Notes under the pieces: model-generated
Database searches by the model: none
What the model saw: the letters and a program-made list of their open reading frames with translations, nothing else
What the model was told of the DNA's origin: nothing
Shown: piece after piece, positions 53,701 through 64,000 of the stretch
Layout of the letters: each line of letters starts with the position of its first letter
How positions within the stretch are numbered: the first letter of the stretch is position 1
Assembly: GCA_029961685.1 (NCBI GenBank)
Contig: JARWKL010000010.1
Coordinates: forward strand, 1,240,001-1,304,000
Reading direction: 5' to 3'
From: Aristolochia californica
Taxonomy: Eukaryota > Streptophyta > Magnoliopsida > Piperales > Aristolochiaceae
DNA: 64,000 bases
Made by a program: the position numbers and the translations under genes

Positions 53701-56700
53701 ACCTAGCTCAAATGGTATATTGTCGTACTGAAATTTCAGGTTTTAAATGATATTTTAGTGGTGGTATCTGATTATATTGTGTTCACGTCTTTTTTTTTTT
53801 TTTTTTTTTTTGTCTGTGTGGAAAGGCGAATGTATTAAGAGCCAAAAGGCAAAAACAAGAAAAGTCAAATGTGGGAATCCCTTACAATGAGAGATTGAAG
53901 GAAAATCCTCTCTTTAGCAAAAGAATCAGCTAAATTATTAACTGATCTAGGAACATGATGCCAATTACAAAAAATGACACCAAGAGGGAGATTTTTTCCC
54001 CAAACACCAGCTGAAGCTTTTAGAATCCCCTTTAATGTGGAGAGGCCCTTGAAAACAACTCCGGAAGATACGAAAACCCAGCAATTTAGCTGTTGTTGAA
54101 TCTGAATCACCAATAGGACCTGCATAGGATGCTAGAATCTGAATGGATGAATATCTGATATTCCTCCAATACCTGAAGGACCTGGATTTCCAACAGAAGT
54201 GATGGGGCTACTTGTATGACCATCAAGCTCCAATGGGATCCATTGAGATTATTCATTTTTATAATTTATTTTATTTTATTTTTCCTGATTTCACGAATCT
54301 GTTACAGATTTATTCAGTTATGGATTTTATCTGATTTTGAATTTTAAATTTAAAACTTGGTTATTAAATGGATTGTAACAGAATGGTGGAATCAGTTTTT
54401 TAAGATGAATGAATAAAATTTCTCTCTACTGTTCTCTCTTTTCTCCTTTCCTGTTCTCCTTCTTCCCCTTCTCAATTCTTCTTTTTCTTCTTCTTCTTCT
54501 TCTCAGTTCTTCCTCTCACTTCTTTTTCTAAATTCTTCTTTTTTCTCTCTTTCCAGTCCATTCAATCAACTCTATTAGGGACTTTAGCTTCTGATTAATC
54601 GTCCAACATCAAGAAGAACCATCAAAATTGAGCTTGATAATACCAAATTCAGGAGGCTTCCATTCAGCCATTTTTGGTGGACTAGAGCTATAAAGTTCCG
54701 CAACATGAGCCCACGAAGTTCTCAAAGAATCACCAGAAATATCCTTGAAGAAATCTAGAGATTTCAGCCAGATAATAATTTGAGAAAGAGCATTCTTCCC
54801 AAGATGATTCCAAGGAGAAGATCTCTATTGGAAAATCCTATTGTTATGATCATTCCAAATGATCCAAGGAATATAGACGAAACAAACTTTCATCTTTATC
54901 TTCCCAAGAGTTGGGAGATAAAAATCGAAACTAAAGGATATGAAATCAGTAATTGAGGCTGGAACACTTGTGAATCTCGAACAGCTGAAAAATGAAATTC
55001 CAAAGTCTCCAAGAATAGTGGCAATGAATGAGCAGATGATTACTGGATTCTTCAGCAGCATAGAGGGACAATCAGATTAGGAATATTATGATCTCGGTGA
55101 ACCAGATTGTCATGGGTAAGCATTCTTCCATGCATGGCTCTCCATAAGAAAATTTTGATTTTGGAGGACCAGAAGAGACCAGACAGCAGCAGCTGGACGT
55201 GCTAATGAGGGAGACAATTCAATCAGATTTTAACAAGATGAAACAGTAATACCATCAGCATCAGGGCTCCAACTAAGTGAATCCAGTTGTGTAATCTTGA
55301 AGTAAGTCGTCCCCAGTTGTTGAATAAGACTACTGATTTCTAGAGCTTCCAGATCATTTAAGTCATGTTAAAATATCCCCTTCAATGACGATTCACCTCC
55401 CCTTGTAATCTTGCTCTTTCGAGCCTTTTAATATAACTCAGCACCATTGCAAAAATAAATAAAATCCCCCTTCAATCAACATTATCAAAGATCCAGCAAA
55501 ACAAATATCTGAGATCGAATCATTCTTTTGCTGAGCTAATCTGAACTACCAAGGATGTTTACTATCAAAAGAAGAGTCCCCTAGCAACAAATCAGTCCAG
55601 ATAGAATGATCAGCACCAGCATGAATCCGGGTTTTGGATGTGAGCAAGAGGAAGTTTTTGTGAATATATTTCCATAGGGAAGATAAGTAATAAATTATTC
55701 TAGGAATGCACTTTCCAAAAATACATGGAGAATCAGTAACACCCAATTTGAGCTTCACTAAAGGAATCCAAGGAAGCCCAGAGCAAGTATTCATTCGCCA
55801 ACACCACTCAGTAAGAAGAGCCTTATTCATACTAGTAATCTTTCAAATACCAATCCCCCAACAGTTTTTCGCTTTGCAAACATCATTCCAGCTAACAAAA
55901 TGGTGTTTGAAATGGTTAGAAACACCTTTCCAAAGAAAATTCCTCATCTTCTGTTCAATTTTTTTTTTGCAACACTAATGGGACAATGCATGAATGGGAG
56001 AAGATAATTTGGAATACCTAAACAAGATTTAAGTAAAACCAGTCTACCTGCCTTAGAGAAAAGTCTTCCTTTCCATGATGATATATGGGATTGAAGTTTT
56101 TCAATAACTGGTTCCTATAAACCTTTATCAATTCTTCTATGAAATAGAGGCAAATCAAGATATGTGCTGGGCAGAGAAGCAGGACTACAATCCAACCAAG
56201 AGGCCAGAAAATTTAATTCATGGTCTTCCATATTGAATATAAATAGAGTAGATTTCTGCCAATTAATTTTCTGACCAGACATAATCTCATAAATATGAAG
56301 TAAAGCTTTAATACGAAGAATATGATTGAAAGTTCTCCAAATAACTATATCGTCTGCAAATTAGATAATAGGTGTATCCAAGCTGATCATCATAAAAAAT
56401 AGGGGAGATCCAATCAAAGAGAGATGGAGATAGAGGATTACCCTGGCATATGCCTCTTGAGCTTTTAAAGAAACCGCATGTGGAACCATTTATGAGGATT
56501 GAGAAGGTTGTTGCAGATAAGCAACTTCACATCCAATTTCGCCATTTTGCTCCAAAACCAATTTGATATAATACCCAATCAAGATATCCCCAACCAACTC
56601 TATCAATTTCTTTCCAAAATCAATTTTTAGCATTGTTCTAGGCTTGGAATCCTTTCTAAAACAATCAATAGCTTCATGGGCACTCATTGCCGCATAAAAG

Positions 56701-59700
56701 ATAACTCCCTTTTATATAAAAGAACTTTGCTCCTTGCAGATTATTTGGGGCACAACAGCTCTAAGCTTGGCTGCAAGGACACAGAAAATCATCTTGTAAA
56801 CTTCCGAAATTAAACTGATAGGTATTAGGTCAGAAACCTTTCCATAGAATTCTTCTTTGGTAATAAGGCAATAAAAGTGGAACCCAGATTTCTATGAGTG
56901 ATGCCATGAGTATGAAAATCATCATCATTTGAATAATATCTTCCACCATAAAGCATCATGACGCTCTGAAAAATTCTCCATTAAACCCATCTGGCCTCGG
57001 AGCCTTATCCTAAGGCATTTGCATCACTGCATCGAGTTCTTTACGAGAAAAAAGGTCTTTCCAACCATTCTATTTGAGCAAGATTGAATCTTTTCAAAGG
57101 AAGAGTGAAGAAAGGGACAGTTATGATATTCGTTAGTGTGTAAAGCTGAAAAGAAACTCAAAATTTCATTTGTAATAGACTGTCTATTAGAAGTTAACTC
57201 TCATTAATTTGGATAGAGTTAATCTGTTTGACCGCCTTCGAGCTGAAGCTACTGATTGGAAGAAACGTGTGTCCTTTTTTAGCCAACAAAACCGGGCTCG
57301 TTGCTTCCATTTCATTCGATCAAGATTAATGAGATTTTTCAAAGAATTTGAAACAGCAATACGCTCACAATATTTGGAAAATGAAAGAGTTCTACCTTCC
57401 TCCAAGTGGTCAAGGGTGTCAATTTGCAACTGCAATGCTTCCATTTTGGGAAGGAGGGAGGCTTGATTTAGCTTTGCCCACTGCTTTAACTTCATTTTCA
57501 CAAAACCTTCTTTGCAACCACTCCTCCAGTTGGGCCCCAATCTTCATTTCTTTTCACCATGACTCCATGAGACTATTACATGATTTATCTTCGAGCCAAC
57601 AATTTTCAAATCTGAAAGGCTTATGACCCCAATTGCTTGATTTGGAGTCAAGAAGGATAGACCAATGATCTGATATGATCTTTACCCAAAACTTGAGCAG
57701 CATCATTGGGATAGATCCAACTATCAGTGCATAGGAAAAGATCAAGTTTGGAGAGAATGGGATTTTGTTGTTTTTATGAGTTCACACCTTTAGTGGCTTG
57801 TATACAATTTGCGTGCTTCTCCTTGATGGAGGGCTCTAGTAAGGAGCCAAACAGTTTTTGTTGTCTCATTTAATTAAAGTGTTGGATAACGTTGAGACCT
57901 ATTAGGAATCGCCTGTAGTTAAAATGCCTTGATTGAACAATTTCATCAATTTGACCATCCTTTCATCTTATTACCCAATTTTTTCTGGTAAAATGTCCAA
58001 TTTTATGTTGATATTTAAAATCTCAATGAATGGAGAAGATTGATTCAATTTGCGACATTTTAGGCCTCCCCAATTGATAGTGGGATTCTTTTGGGTGGTT
58101 TGACTGATAAACAGGCATTAATGTTTCTCATATATGTATGTGTGTGCTTAGAGGAATACAAGGCAAGGTGGTAGGAATTTCAGTCCAGTTTAAAAGAGTT
58201 TTTTTAAATTGTTGTTTATTATCAAATTTAGAGACTGCTGCTTTTTTTTAAGGTGGATGAGAGATACGATAAATGGCATTGAGTGTTTGAATCTAATGAT
58301 TTGTTTTAATAAATTTCCTTTAATAGTTGTTTGTTGCTTAAGTTTTAGGAGAAAAACCTCTGATTTGGATAACCAACAATTTTTTATTCCCAAAACGTTA
58401 TTTTAAGTTACTGCGAGCACCAGCTAGAGCCAGTATCTATAGGTGTATTAAGGAATTTGGCTCAAATGTCATCAAAACTTGGATAAGCGTCACTTTGTTA
58501 TACTTTGTTATGCTACTTTTTTATATACAAGTTCTCTTTGAAATATCGTTCTTTCCAGTTAATTATACTCATGACTTTCCATCCTTATTTCAGGTTTTAC
58601 TGGACTTCATAAAACAAATAAATGATGACCAAGGGTATGTGTGAGTTATCACTAGCTGTACTTTTGTATCTAACATGTTGTAACTTGTCATGATGATGTT
58701 ATCTTACTTTAGGCCCATGGAAGAACAGCGACAACGCTATGGCCCATCATTATATAGCCTTACAAGCATGGTCCTTTCAATTCGGCTCCTTTTTCATCTT
58801 TCTTGGGGGCGTTTTGAGAGAAAAAAGCTGTGAGATATCTTGATTGATTAGTTCAATGCATTGTCATATGGTTTTGCATTGTGCAGTTTTACATTTTGTC
58901 TTGGGCCTCAGCTTCTTGGTCATGGGCTCAGACCTTACTTGTTAACATGTTTTTATTGAGCAGGGAGAAGCAAACTTTACCCGTTCTGGAAAGAGCAGTC
59001 GATGTGTATACAGCTGAGTTCGAAAGATTTCTCAAATTCATAGGGTATTGGTTATGTTTATTTCATCTGCTTCTATCTGCATACACTTTTATCTCTTCTT
59101 TCTTAAGCTCAATGCCTGATACATTTATTTTTGTATGCTGCTTTTAACTCTTTTTGTTTTATTCAAGAAAAAAAACTTGTTTTGTTCTGCAATGATCATT
59201 TTAAATCCAATCTTTTCCTGCTCTTTTCAGTGATCTCTGATATTAAACAAAAAGATCACTTTCCAAACAGAAGATGTTCAATTGGTCAGTGGAACTGAAA
59301 CTGTCTTTTATCATTTTGTCGTGCAGGGTTGGTTAGTGAACTTTACGAGCCAACTCATTCTTAAAACTCTAGCCATTAACTTTACATTTTAGTCGTTTGA
59401 ATTATTTCTCAAACAATAAAATTCACCTAATCTGTGAAAACTCATTTAGCATGTGCCAATTTTTGTTCGATTAATTGTTTCATGTATGGTAACTGTAACC
59501 GTCATGGCTGGAATCACATGCTACTGGTACAATAATGAAAGGATACTCTCTGACACATTATAATCTACTACTGATTGCTGTTTGAGCAACACATGGCTGA
59601 TAAGCTAATTTGTGTTCTACAGTGAGGTGTTTGCAAACTCACCCTTCTTTATTTCAGCTGAAGATGCTGGTGCTGCAGAATTGAGGCAAGTCTCCTATGT

Positions 59701-61396
59701 ACTGGTTTAAAACTAACATTTTCTTGAAATTTCCTCCAATATCTGTGAGTTGTCTGAGACCATAGACAATGGTTTTATTTTCAAAGAGATGAGTGTCATA
59801 CTTCAGTTTTTGTTTTGTTTTTTGTATTCTTTTTTCCTTATTGCTATTTTTTCTTTTACAGTAAAAAGGATGATTACAAAGAAGCAGTAATTCCTGCTGG
59901 GAATACTTTTGAGGTATGTGTTCTAGCAAATTTTTGGAAATTTCTGTTGACACTTAGGCTCAAAGTGGTAGAGTAAAGTGAAAAACTGTGTCTGATTCTC
60001 AGTAACCAAGTTTTCTTGTTTCTATATTCTTTAGCCTCATTTTTGAATTTTTCACTACTAGAAGACTTTCTTTCTTGATTCTTTGAGACATTCTCTGAAT
60101 CCCCTTGTTTTTCAGGTGTTTTTGACAGTGGAATCTGTGAATTCATATATTGCTTGGGATTTCTCTTTAGTACAAGGGAAAATGACTTTGGTAGTTTTCT
60201 TGTACCTTTCTACCATGTGTTCTGACATGTCTTCTTAATACCGACATTCAATAGCTTTTTATATTGATGACCAAAGCTATGTCTCTTAAGGTTGCAGTCA
60301 GTTGTTAATATACGATATAGAGCTTGAACCATGAATTTAGTACTACTGTACTTTGTTAATCCATTATTTGTAAGTTAATCTCCGTCTTCATGTTGTCTTT
60401 CAATTTGGAGAATTGAAGAACTTTAAATGTGACTAATCCAAATTGGGTCTTTTTTGTTTTCTTTTCAGAAAACATGCATTCTAAGCAACTGGTTGAGTTA
60501 TGAAATCTTCATGTGTGAATGACAAAAAGTTTCTTTCTCTGTGTCTTGGTCAATTTTAAATAGCTAATTGGTACGTGTAATCTGAATATCAGGCATTAGA
60601 CTAATTGATGACCATAAAAAAATTGTGGAAAGTTCAATTAGCACCTCATCTGTGTAAAGATTGTTAAGCTTGCATGATTTTTTGCATTCCTCTATCTCAG
60701 GCAACTGGAAGTGCATATATTTGACTAATTAATTACAGTGAAAAATTCTTTGTGGAAAGTTTGATGAGGACCTCATCTGTAAAAAGATTGATAAGTATGT
60801 GTACTTTGTGCATTGCTTTATCTCAGACTACTGTATGTGTGTGTAAGATATACAGGTCATATTTTGCTGATAAAAGCCATCTGTTATGGATAGGATATTG
60901 GTTTCCGGATGGAGTATATGGATCCTTCTGGTGAAATTACTGTAAGTCATTAGATAAGAGTATTTGACCAAAATTTGCAATACGGGAGCCAAGTTCCTAT
61001 TGATTTTGCATTTCAGTCGAGCTAGTTTTTTTTTTCTAATTTGTGATTTCATATAATAGATATAACATTAAGTTCATCTTGTTAATTTTAATCTGCAGCT
61101 GATTCTACCCTACCGGCGATATGAATCCAGCCAGGTAGAGTTGAAGATTTCATGATGGTTCAGCTATTGGACCATCTCGTTTATAATGGGAGAGTTATTG
61201 AAGAGTCGTCATAAGTAACTTTGTGATCTATTGGCTCTTAGCAGGGAAACTTCTGTGCTTGTATGACGGGATGCTACAAGCTCATTTGGGACAATACCTA
61301 TTCAACATTCTTCAGAAAGGTATGTTAATAATTTAATTAGATAATTTTTCTTTCCTTAATGCTTTTGTCAACAGTTCTCATTGCTGTATGACTGAA

Positions 61397-61430
<34 letters not shown>

Positions 61431-62725
61431 AGTGTAAGTTGGACTTTTGTTGCTGGTTGATCTGGGGTCAATCGGATCCAGTCTCTCTCTACCGGGTCAA
61501 ATGCTTTAGAAACTTGGAAATGGGTCAAAACCCAGCTGATCAGGCTGTTTTTTTTTTTTTTTTTGGGAAATTAACCAGCTGACCTGGCCTAGTCAACTGG
61601 GTCATTTCCTTGTGGTATACAGAAAGAAGGGTGGGGGTTGACTGCCACTGTCCCCTCTCTGTTGGCACCGCCGACAAAGGAGCCTTCGGATGCCCAAGTG
61701 TTAGGAATTAGATGCCCTAATGTCAAACTAACGAAAACAATAATAATAATCACGGAAGAAAGGAAAAACAAACACGAAAATGCAACAAGATTTATACAGG
61801 TTTGCTTCAAGGTGAGACTACGTCCTGTCTTCCGTCGCTACTGTAATCCACTATAAAGATGAAATAATTTACAAGAGAAATCGCACACACTTACAGGTGT
61901 TTTTCTCTAACATCTCTCGGGCTGCAACTCCAGCTCCTTCTCGGTGATGATCAAACCCTAACAACAACGCCCCCAAATATAAAGGAAAAATTAGGGCAAT
62001 CGGATTATAAGTGTGAAATCCCCAAACTATCCTTAATGGCACAACAGTCAATATATCATAGACCTGCAACTTAACACAGAGTGTAGGGTGTTAATTAACC
62101 TACACAACATAACACAGAGGAGAGGGGCGGTGGCCCCCCTCCCCTTCCTCTCTTTATACACCCTTCTTTTCATTGCAAGGATGGGGGATTTCTCCTGTGT
62201 TGTAGAAAGGTGGGGCATGATACATATTAGACACCCTGAAATCTGATACATATTGGCTGATACAAGGAGTGTGCAGCCATATCCCCCAAGCAAAATCTGA
62301 TTTATATTACACCCACCCTGGCCTCTTCCCCACGCTATCCCTTGATAAGCTTTTTTTTCAAGTATTTATGACATCAGATGATATCATCTTTGATTTCCAG
62401 TTGATCCAGGTTTAACCGGATCTCGTCACCTTGGGCTGAGACTGCGACTAAGTCAGGTTTATAATTATAATTTTAAAAATACACCACATGTTTTTGTTTT
62501 AGAATGGTGTTGAAGAGTTGATAATGAGCTTTATTCTAGATCTCAAAGGCAGGCTACATAAATAGGAATTTCACAAGTACATGCTATATAAGCATATACC
62601 TCTTGCATAAATGTGATTCTTGAAACCTAATTTATGTACTCCCTGTTTTGCAGAGCATGCGTTACAAAGTAGATTGTATACCTCCTGTTAGTGATATTCC
62701 ACCGCCAACAGCTGGAGCTCCATAG
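47719..62725 (+). CDS. conserved protein with C-terminal GOLD-like domain
   Basis: Fifteen exons: 47719-47878, 48656-48783, 49029-49161, 51930-52086, 52180-52258, 58594-58634, 58713-58829, 58964-59044, 59623-59685, 59862-59913, 60116-60190, 60894-60941, 61099-61134, 61245-61319, 62654-62725. Frames close to 438 aa. All introns are GT-AG except the one after 59685, which starts GC (TTGAG|gcaagt). The N-terminus reads [28 protein letters not shown]. The middle is charged and helical ([40 protein letters not shown]). From about residue 325 comes a GOLD-like beta-sandwich: [55 protein letters not shown], ending [14 protein letters not shown] domains mediate protein or membrane contacts in Golgi and lipid traffic, so a trafficking role is likely but unproven. 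I know the protein as widely conserved in plants, without an assigned function. Confidence 0.88.
49568..49978 (+). mobile_element. TRIM element with tandem array, intron 3 of the GOLD gene
   Basis: The right LTR is complete: 49861-49978, starting TGTTAAGG and ending CTTAACA (118 bp). It is preceded by the purine tract GTGAGGGAGAG. The left LTR survives only as its 3' part (49568 to about 49606: GGCTAG, GGGATGGGCCTTGGACCCAA). It is followed by the tRNA-Met primer site TGGTATCAGAGC at 49609-49620. There is no coding region. Confidence 0.8.
49636..49855. repeat. 41-bp tandem repeat, five units
   Basis: Five consecutive 41-bp units (49636-49840), each starting GGCCTACACCTAAACTATCC with a few substitutions, then a partial sixth. 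It fills the internal region of the TRIM element. The spacing is exactly five times 41 bases, with no indels. Confidence 0.9.
49979..50990 (+). mobile_element. L1-type LINE 3' remnant (RNase H end)
   Basis: At 50,722-50,830 the plus strand reads [23 protein letters not shown] and then a stop, matching the C-terminal RNase H of plant L1 ORF2 (usual form A-N-x-x-A-D-x-L-A-K). An A-run at 50,982-50,990 gives the 3' end. The region from about 50,000 ([14 protein letters not shown]) is probably the same domain, broken by indels. The 5' boundary is uncertain. Confidence 0.5.
53790..57770 (-). mobile_element. L1-type LINE, 5'-truncated, in intron 5 of the GOLD gene
   Basis: Antisense to the gene. 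The T-run at 53790-53811 is the element's poly(A) tail. Reading upward on the minus strand: RNase H end ([18 protein letters not shown], about 53.9 kb) and its start (KLNFDGSS, about 54.63 kb); the segment before the zinc-binding part ([11 protein letters not shown], 55.83 kb); reverse transcriptase N-terminal part ([19 protein letters not shown], about 56.65 kb); the linker (57.19-57.54 kb); and the end of the endonuclease ([21 protein letters not shown], 57.6-57.7 kb). It is full of stops and frameshifts, so it is dead. No target duplication was found. Confidence 0.85.
54241..54600. mobile_element. sequence inserted into the L1 RNase H region
   Basis: The RNase H coding of the surrounding L1 stops after KLNFDGSS on one side and resumes with [10 protein letters not shown] near 54,150-54,190 on the other. 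The intervening piece is AT-rich, then strongly pyrimidine-rich (54,420-54,560), and contains TCTGTTACAG and TTGTAACAGA near its left side. It may be a solo LTR inserted into the L1; its ends are not precise. Confidence 0.4.
61398..61428. repeat. (CT)n microsatellite
   Basis: About fifteen CT units in the last intron of the GOLD gene. Confidence 0.9.
61690..62055 (-). mobile_element. second copy of the Copia-type LTR repeat
   Basis: Matches 7300-7650 in the same orientation, block for block (TAGGAATTA, CCCTAAT, ACTAACGA, AATAATAATAATCAC, CTACGTCCTGTC, GAGAAATCGCACAC). The part found at 7060-7300 is not recognisable here. It lies in the last intron of the GOLD gene. Confidence 0.65.
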
Positions 62726-63786
62726 GATTGCCAAAACTCTTTTTATGCTGAGTATTGGGTATAAAAAATGTATGTGTAATCTGTGTGCATATTCATGTGG
62801 TTGAATTAACATTAATGGAATCAATCATGTCTATACGGAACTCTTGAGGGCATTAGTAATATCTTTTGCACGCCCTTTTTAGAGGGTCTGCACCCAGATA
62901 TAACTTCAGAGTATATGAAATGAAACTTGCGTTCAAGGAACTCCAGCAAAAACAAGATTATGTTGAAAAAAGACCAAAAAAAACTGAAACATGAAATATA
63001 TTGAGGTCATATGTGATTGAGTGATATTTAGTCAAGTAATTTACTTATTAACTCATTCAGTTTTCTTTAAAATTAAAGCCTCTACTACCAATTTATCATA
63101 ACCAGCACAGCTAATTACTACAAGAGCTCTGCTTCCTCAAGAGGAAGTTATAGTGTGCCTCTTCTCTCCCTCTGTCTTCTCTTCCTAGTTACTAAAGAGA
63201 AAGGGCATATGCGTTTGATATGCGATCCTGAACTCACATAGCTCGCTACCAATGAAACTGACTTGGGCTCCAAAGAATCCGGCTTGAATCGGGTGCATGG
63301 AACTCCCTTTGCCAACCTTAAATGGGCGAGTTGACTACCCAAGCTTAGAGCGGGCAGTTATGAGAATTCTTGTTATCAAATAAGAGTCCCCAATTTCAGT
63401 TGTTCTACAATTTAGAGACCTTTCCTGTAACTGGTAAAATCAGGCACGACCCAGAAACTCTGGTGGTGTTCTAACAACTCCGACAAGCTTAATAACTCTG
63501 CAAATTAGGATAGCTTGAAATCAAAGGTAAAATCAGTTATTTAATTGTGGATGTAGAAATGCTAGTAAGTCTCTCTAATGAGGCAAATAGAAACGATTGT
63601 ACAAAATAGCCAACCCATCCTTTGTAGCTGTACAACAAGTGGAAACCTAGTCCCATGTCCCCTGTCAGTTCCTTTAGATGTTGTTGTTTGTTCTCAAACA
63701 GGTGACTGAAAGAGAAAAGGTTAAGGATGGGTAAGGATGGGCAAGGGATATATATATATATATACAGAACGCATTCAGCCATTTAG
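62726..63786. other. convergent 3' region between GOLD and SNF7 genes
   Basis: Should contain both 3'UTRs, since the two genes converge. A (TA)n tract lies at 63,750-63,764. No further gene seen. Confidence 0.55.
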
Positions 63787-63984
63787 TTAAAGTGCCATTT
63801 CAGCCTGAAGTGTAGCTAGTTCATCCATACTAGCACTTGCTACTGATTTGTCTCTTGTTTTTATGTGAGATACAGTTGCTGGAACAGTCATTGTGGGGTG
63901 TACTGGCTGTTCTTCCGGTTCAACTTCCTCAAGTTCTTCAAGTTCAGCTTCCTCGAGTTCTTCAAGTTCAGCTTCTAGTTCATC
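63787..63984 (-). CDS. SNF7: SNF7/VPS32 ESCRT-III subunit, last exon (partial)
   Basis: C-terminal exon of the plant SNF7 (VPS32/CHMP4) subunit, which polymerises on endosomal membranes during ESCRT-III-driven vesicle budding. The exon runs from 63984, just inside an acceptor reading TTTGGAGCAG|GATGAA, to the stop at 63787-63789, and encodes 65 residues; the rest lies beyond the window. It opens with DELEAELEELEEAELEELEE, the acidic C-terminal helix region of SNF7, and ends with DELATLQAEMAL, the conserved plant SNF7 terminus. The repeated ELEELEEAE-type units look longer than in the plant homologues I remember. The frame stays open to the window edge, so an unspliced reading cannot be excluded. 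Confidence 0.88.
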   Translation of the reverse strand, partial: DELEAELEELEEAELEELEEVEPEEQPVHPTMTVPATVSHIKTRDKSVASASMDELATLQAEMAL

Positions 63985-64000
63985 CTGCTCCAAACCCAAA

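Noticed and set aside
53415..53750. 111-residue plus-strand ORF in GOLD-gene intron 5
   Set aside because: It has some coding-like appearance, but exon 5 and exon 6 join in frame without it and no homologous family is apparent.
63148..63342. 64-residue minus-strand ORF before SNF7
   Set aside because: No resemblance to SNF7 or another family; lies in the presumed 3' untranslated region.

Overview
This is plant nuclear DNA from a flowering plant. Evidence: split genes with GT-AG introns, a chloroplast-targeted ribosomal protein with a transit peptide, plant-specific families (RLCK-VII kinase, LURP-one-related, plant-type PECT1 with a membrane anchor), AT-rich spacers and introns loaded with L1, LTR/TRIM and hAT relics. 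The sequence alone does not fix the species. All identifications are by reading the translations against remembered families; no database search was run.

Layout. 1-8.6 kb is gene-poor, with an LTR-like GC-rich block (2.1-2.8 kb), one unidentified putative exon (4.2-4.5 kb) and a Copia-type LTR (7.06-7.65 kb). 8.65-11.35 kb is a divergent pair: plastid ribosomal protein L17 (minus) and Mediator subunit MED4 (plus). MED4 carries a frameshift as sequenced. 15.1-15.9 kb is a two-exon LURP-one-related gene (minus). 16-20.7 kb is non-coding. 20.7-21.2 kb encodes a small secreted cysteine-rich protein (minus). 21.7-27.3 kb is a six-exon RLCK-VII kinase of the PBL8 type (minus), whose N-myristoylation exon lies 2.3 kb upstream of the rest. 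29.1-43.5 kb is a nine-exon ethanolamine-phosphate cytidylyltransferase gene (PECT1, minus). 45.0-47.3 kb is a non-autonomous hAT-like element. 47.7-62.7 kb is a fifteen-exon gene for a conserved protein with a C-terminal GOLD-like domain (plus), including one GC-AG intron and a 6.3-kb intron holding an antisense L1 element. 63.8 kb to the window end is the last exon of an ESCRT-III SNF7/VPS32 gene (minus) that runs off the window.

The genes are unrelated housekeeping and signalling genes; I see no operon-like or pathway cluster. For the kinase, PECT1, GOLD, LOR, L17 and Cys-rich genes I placed every splice site, and the coding lengths close in frame. I did not find a convincing new biological system. 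The most useful observations are the MED4 frameshift (with a putative 3'UTR intron that would expose it to nonsense-mediated decay), the GC-AG intron, the TRIM elements with a 41-bp tandem array, the hAT-like element with an internal duplication, and two conserved proteins of unknown function.
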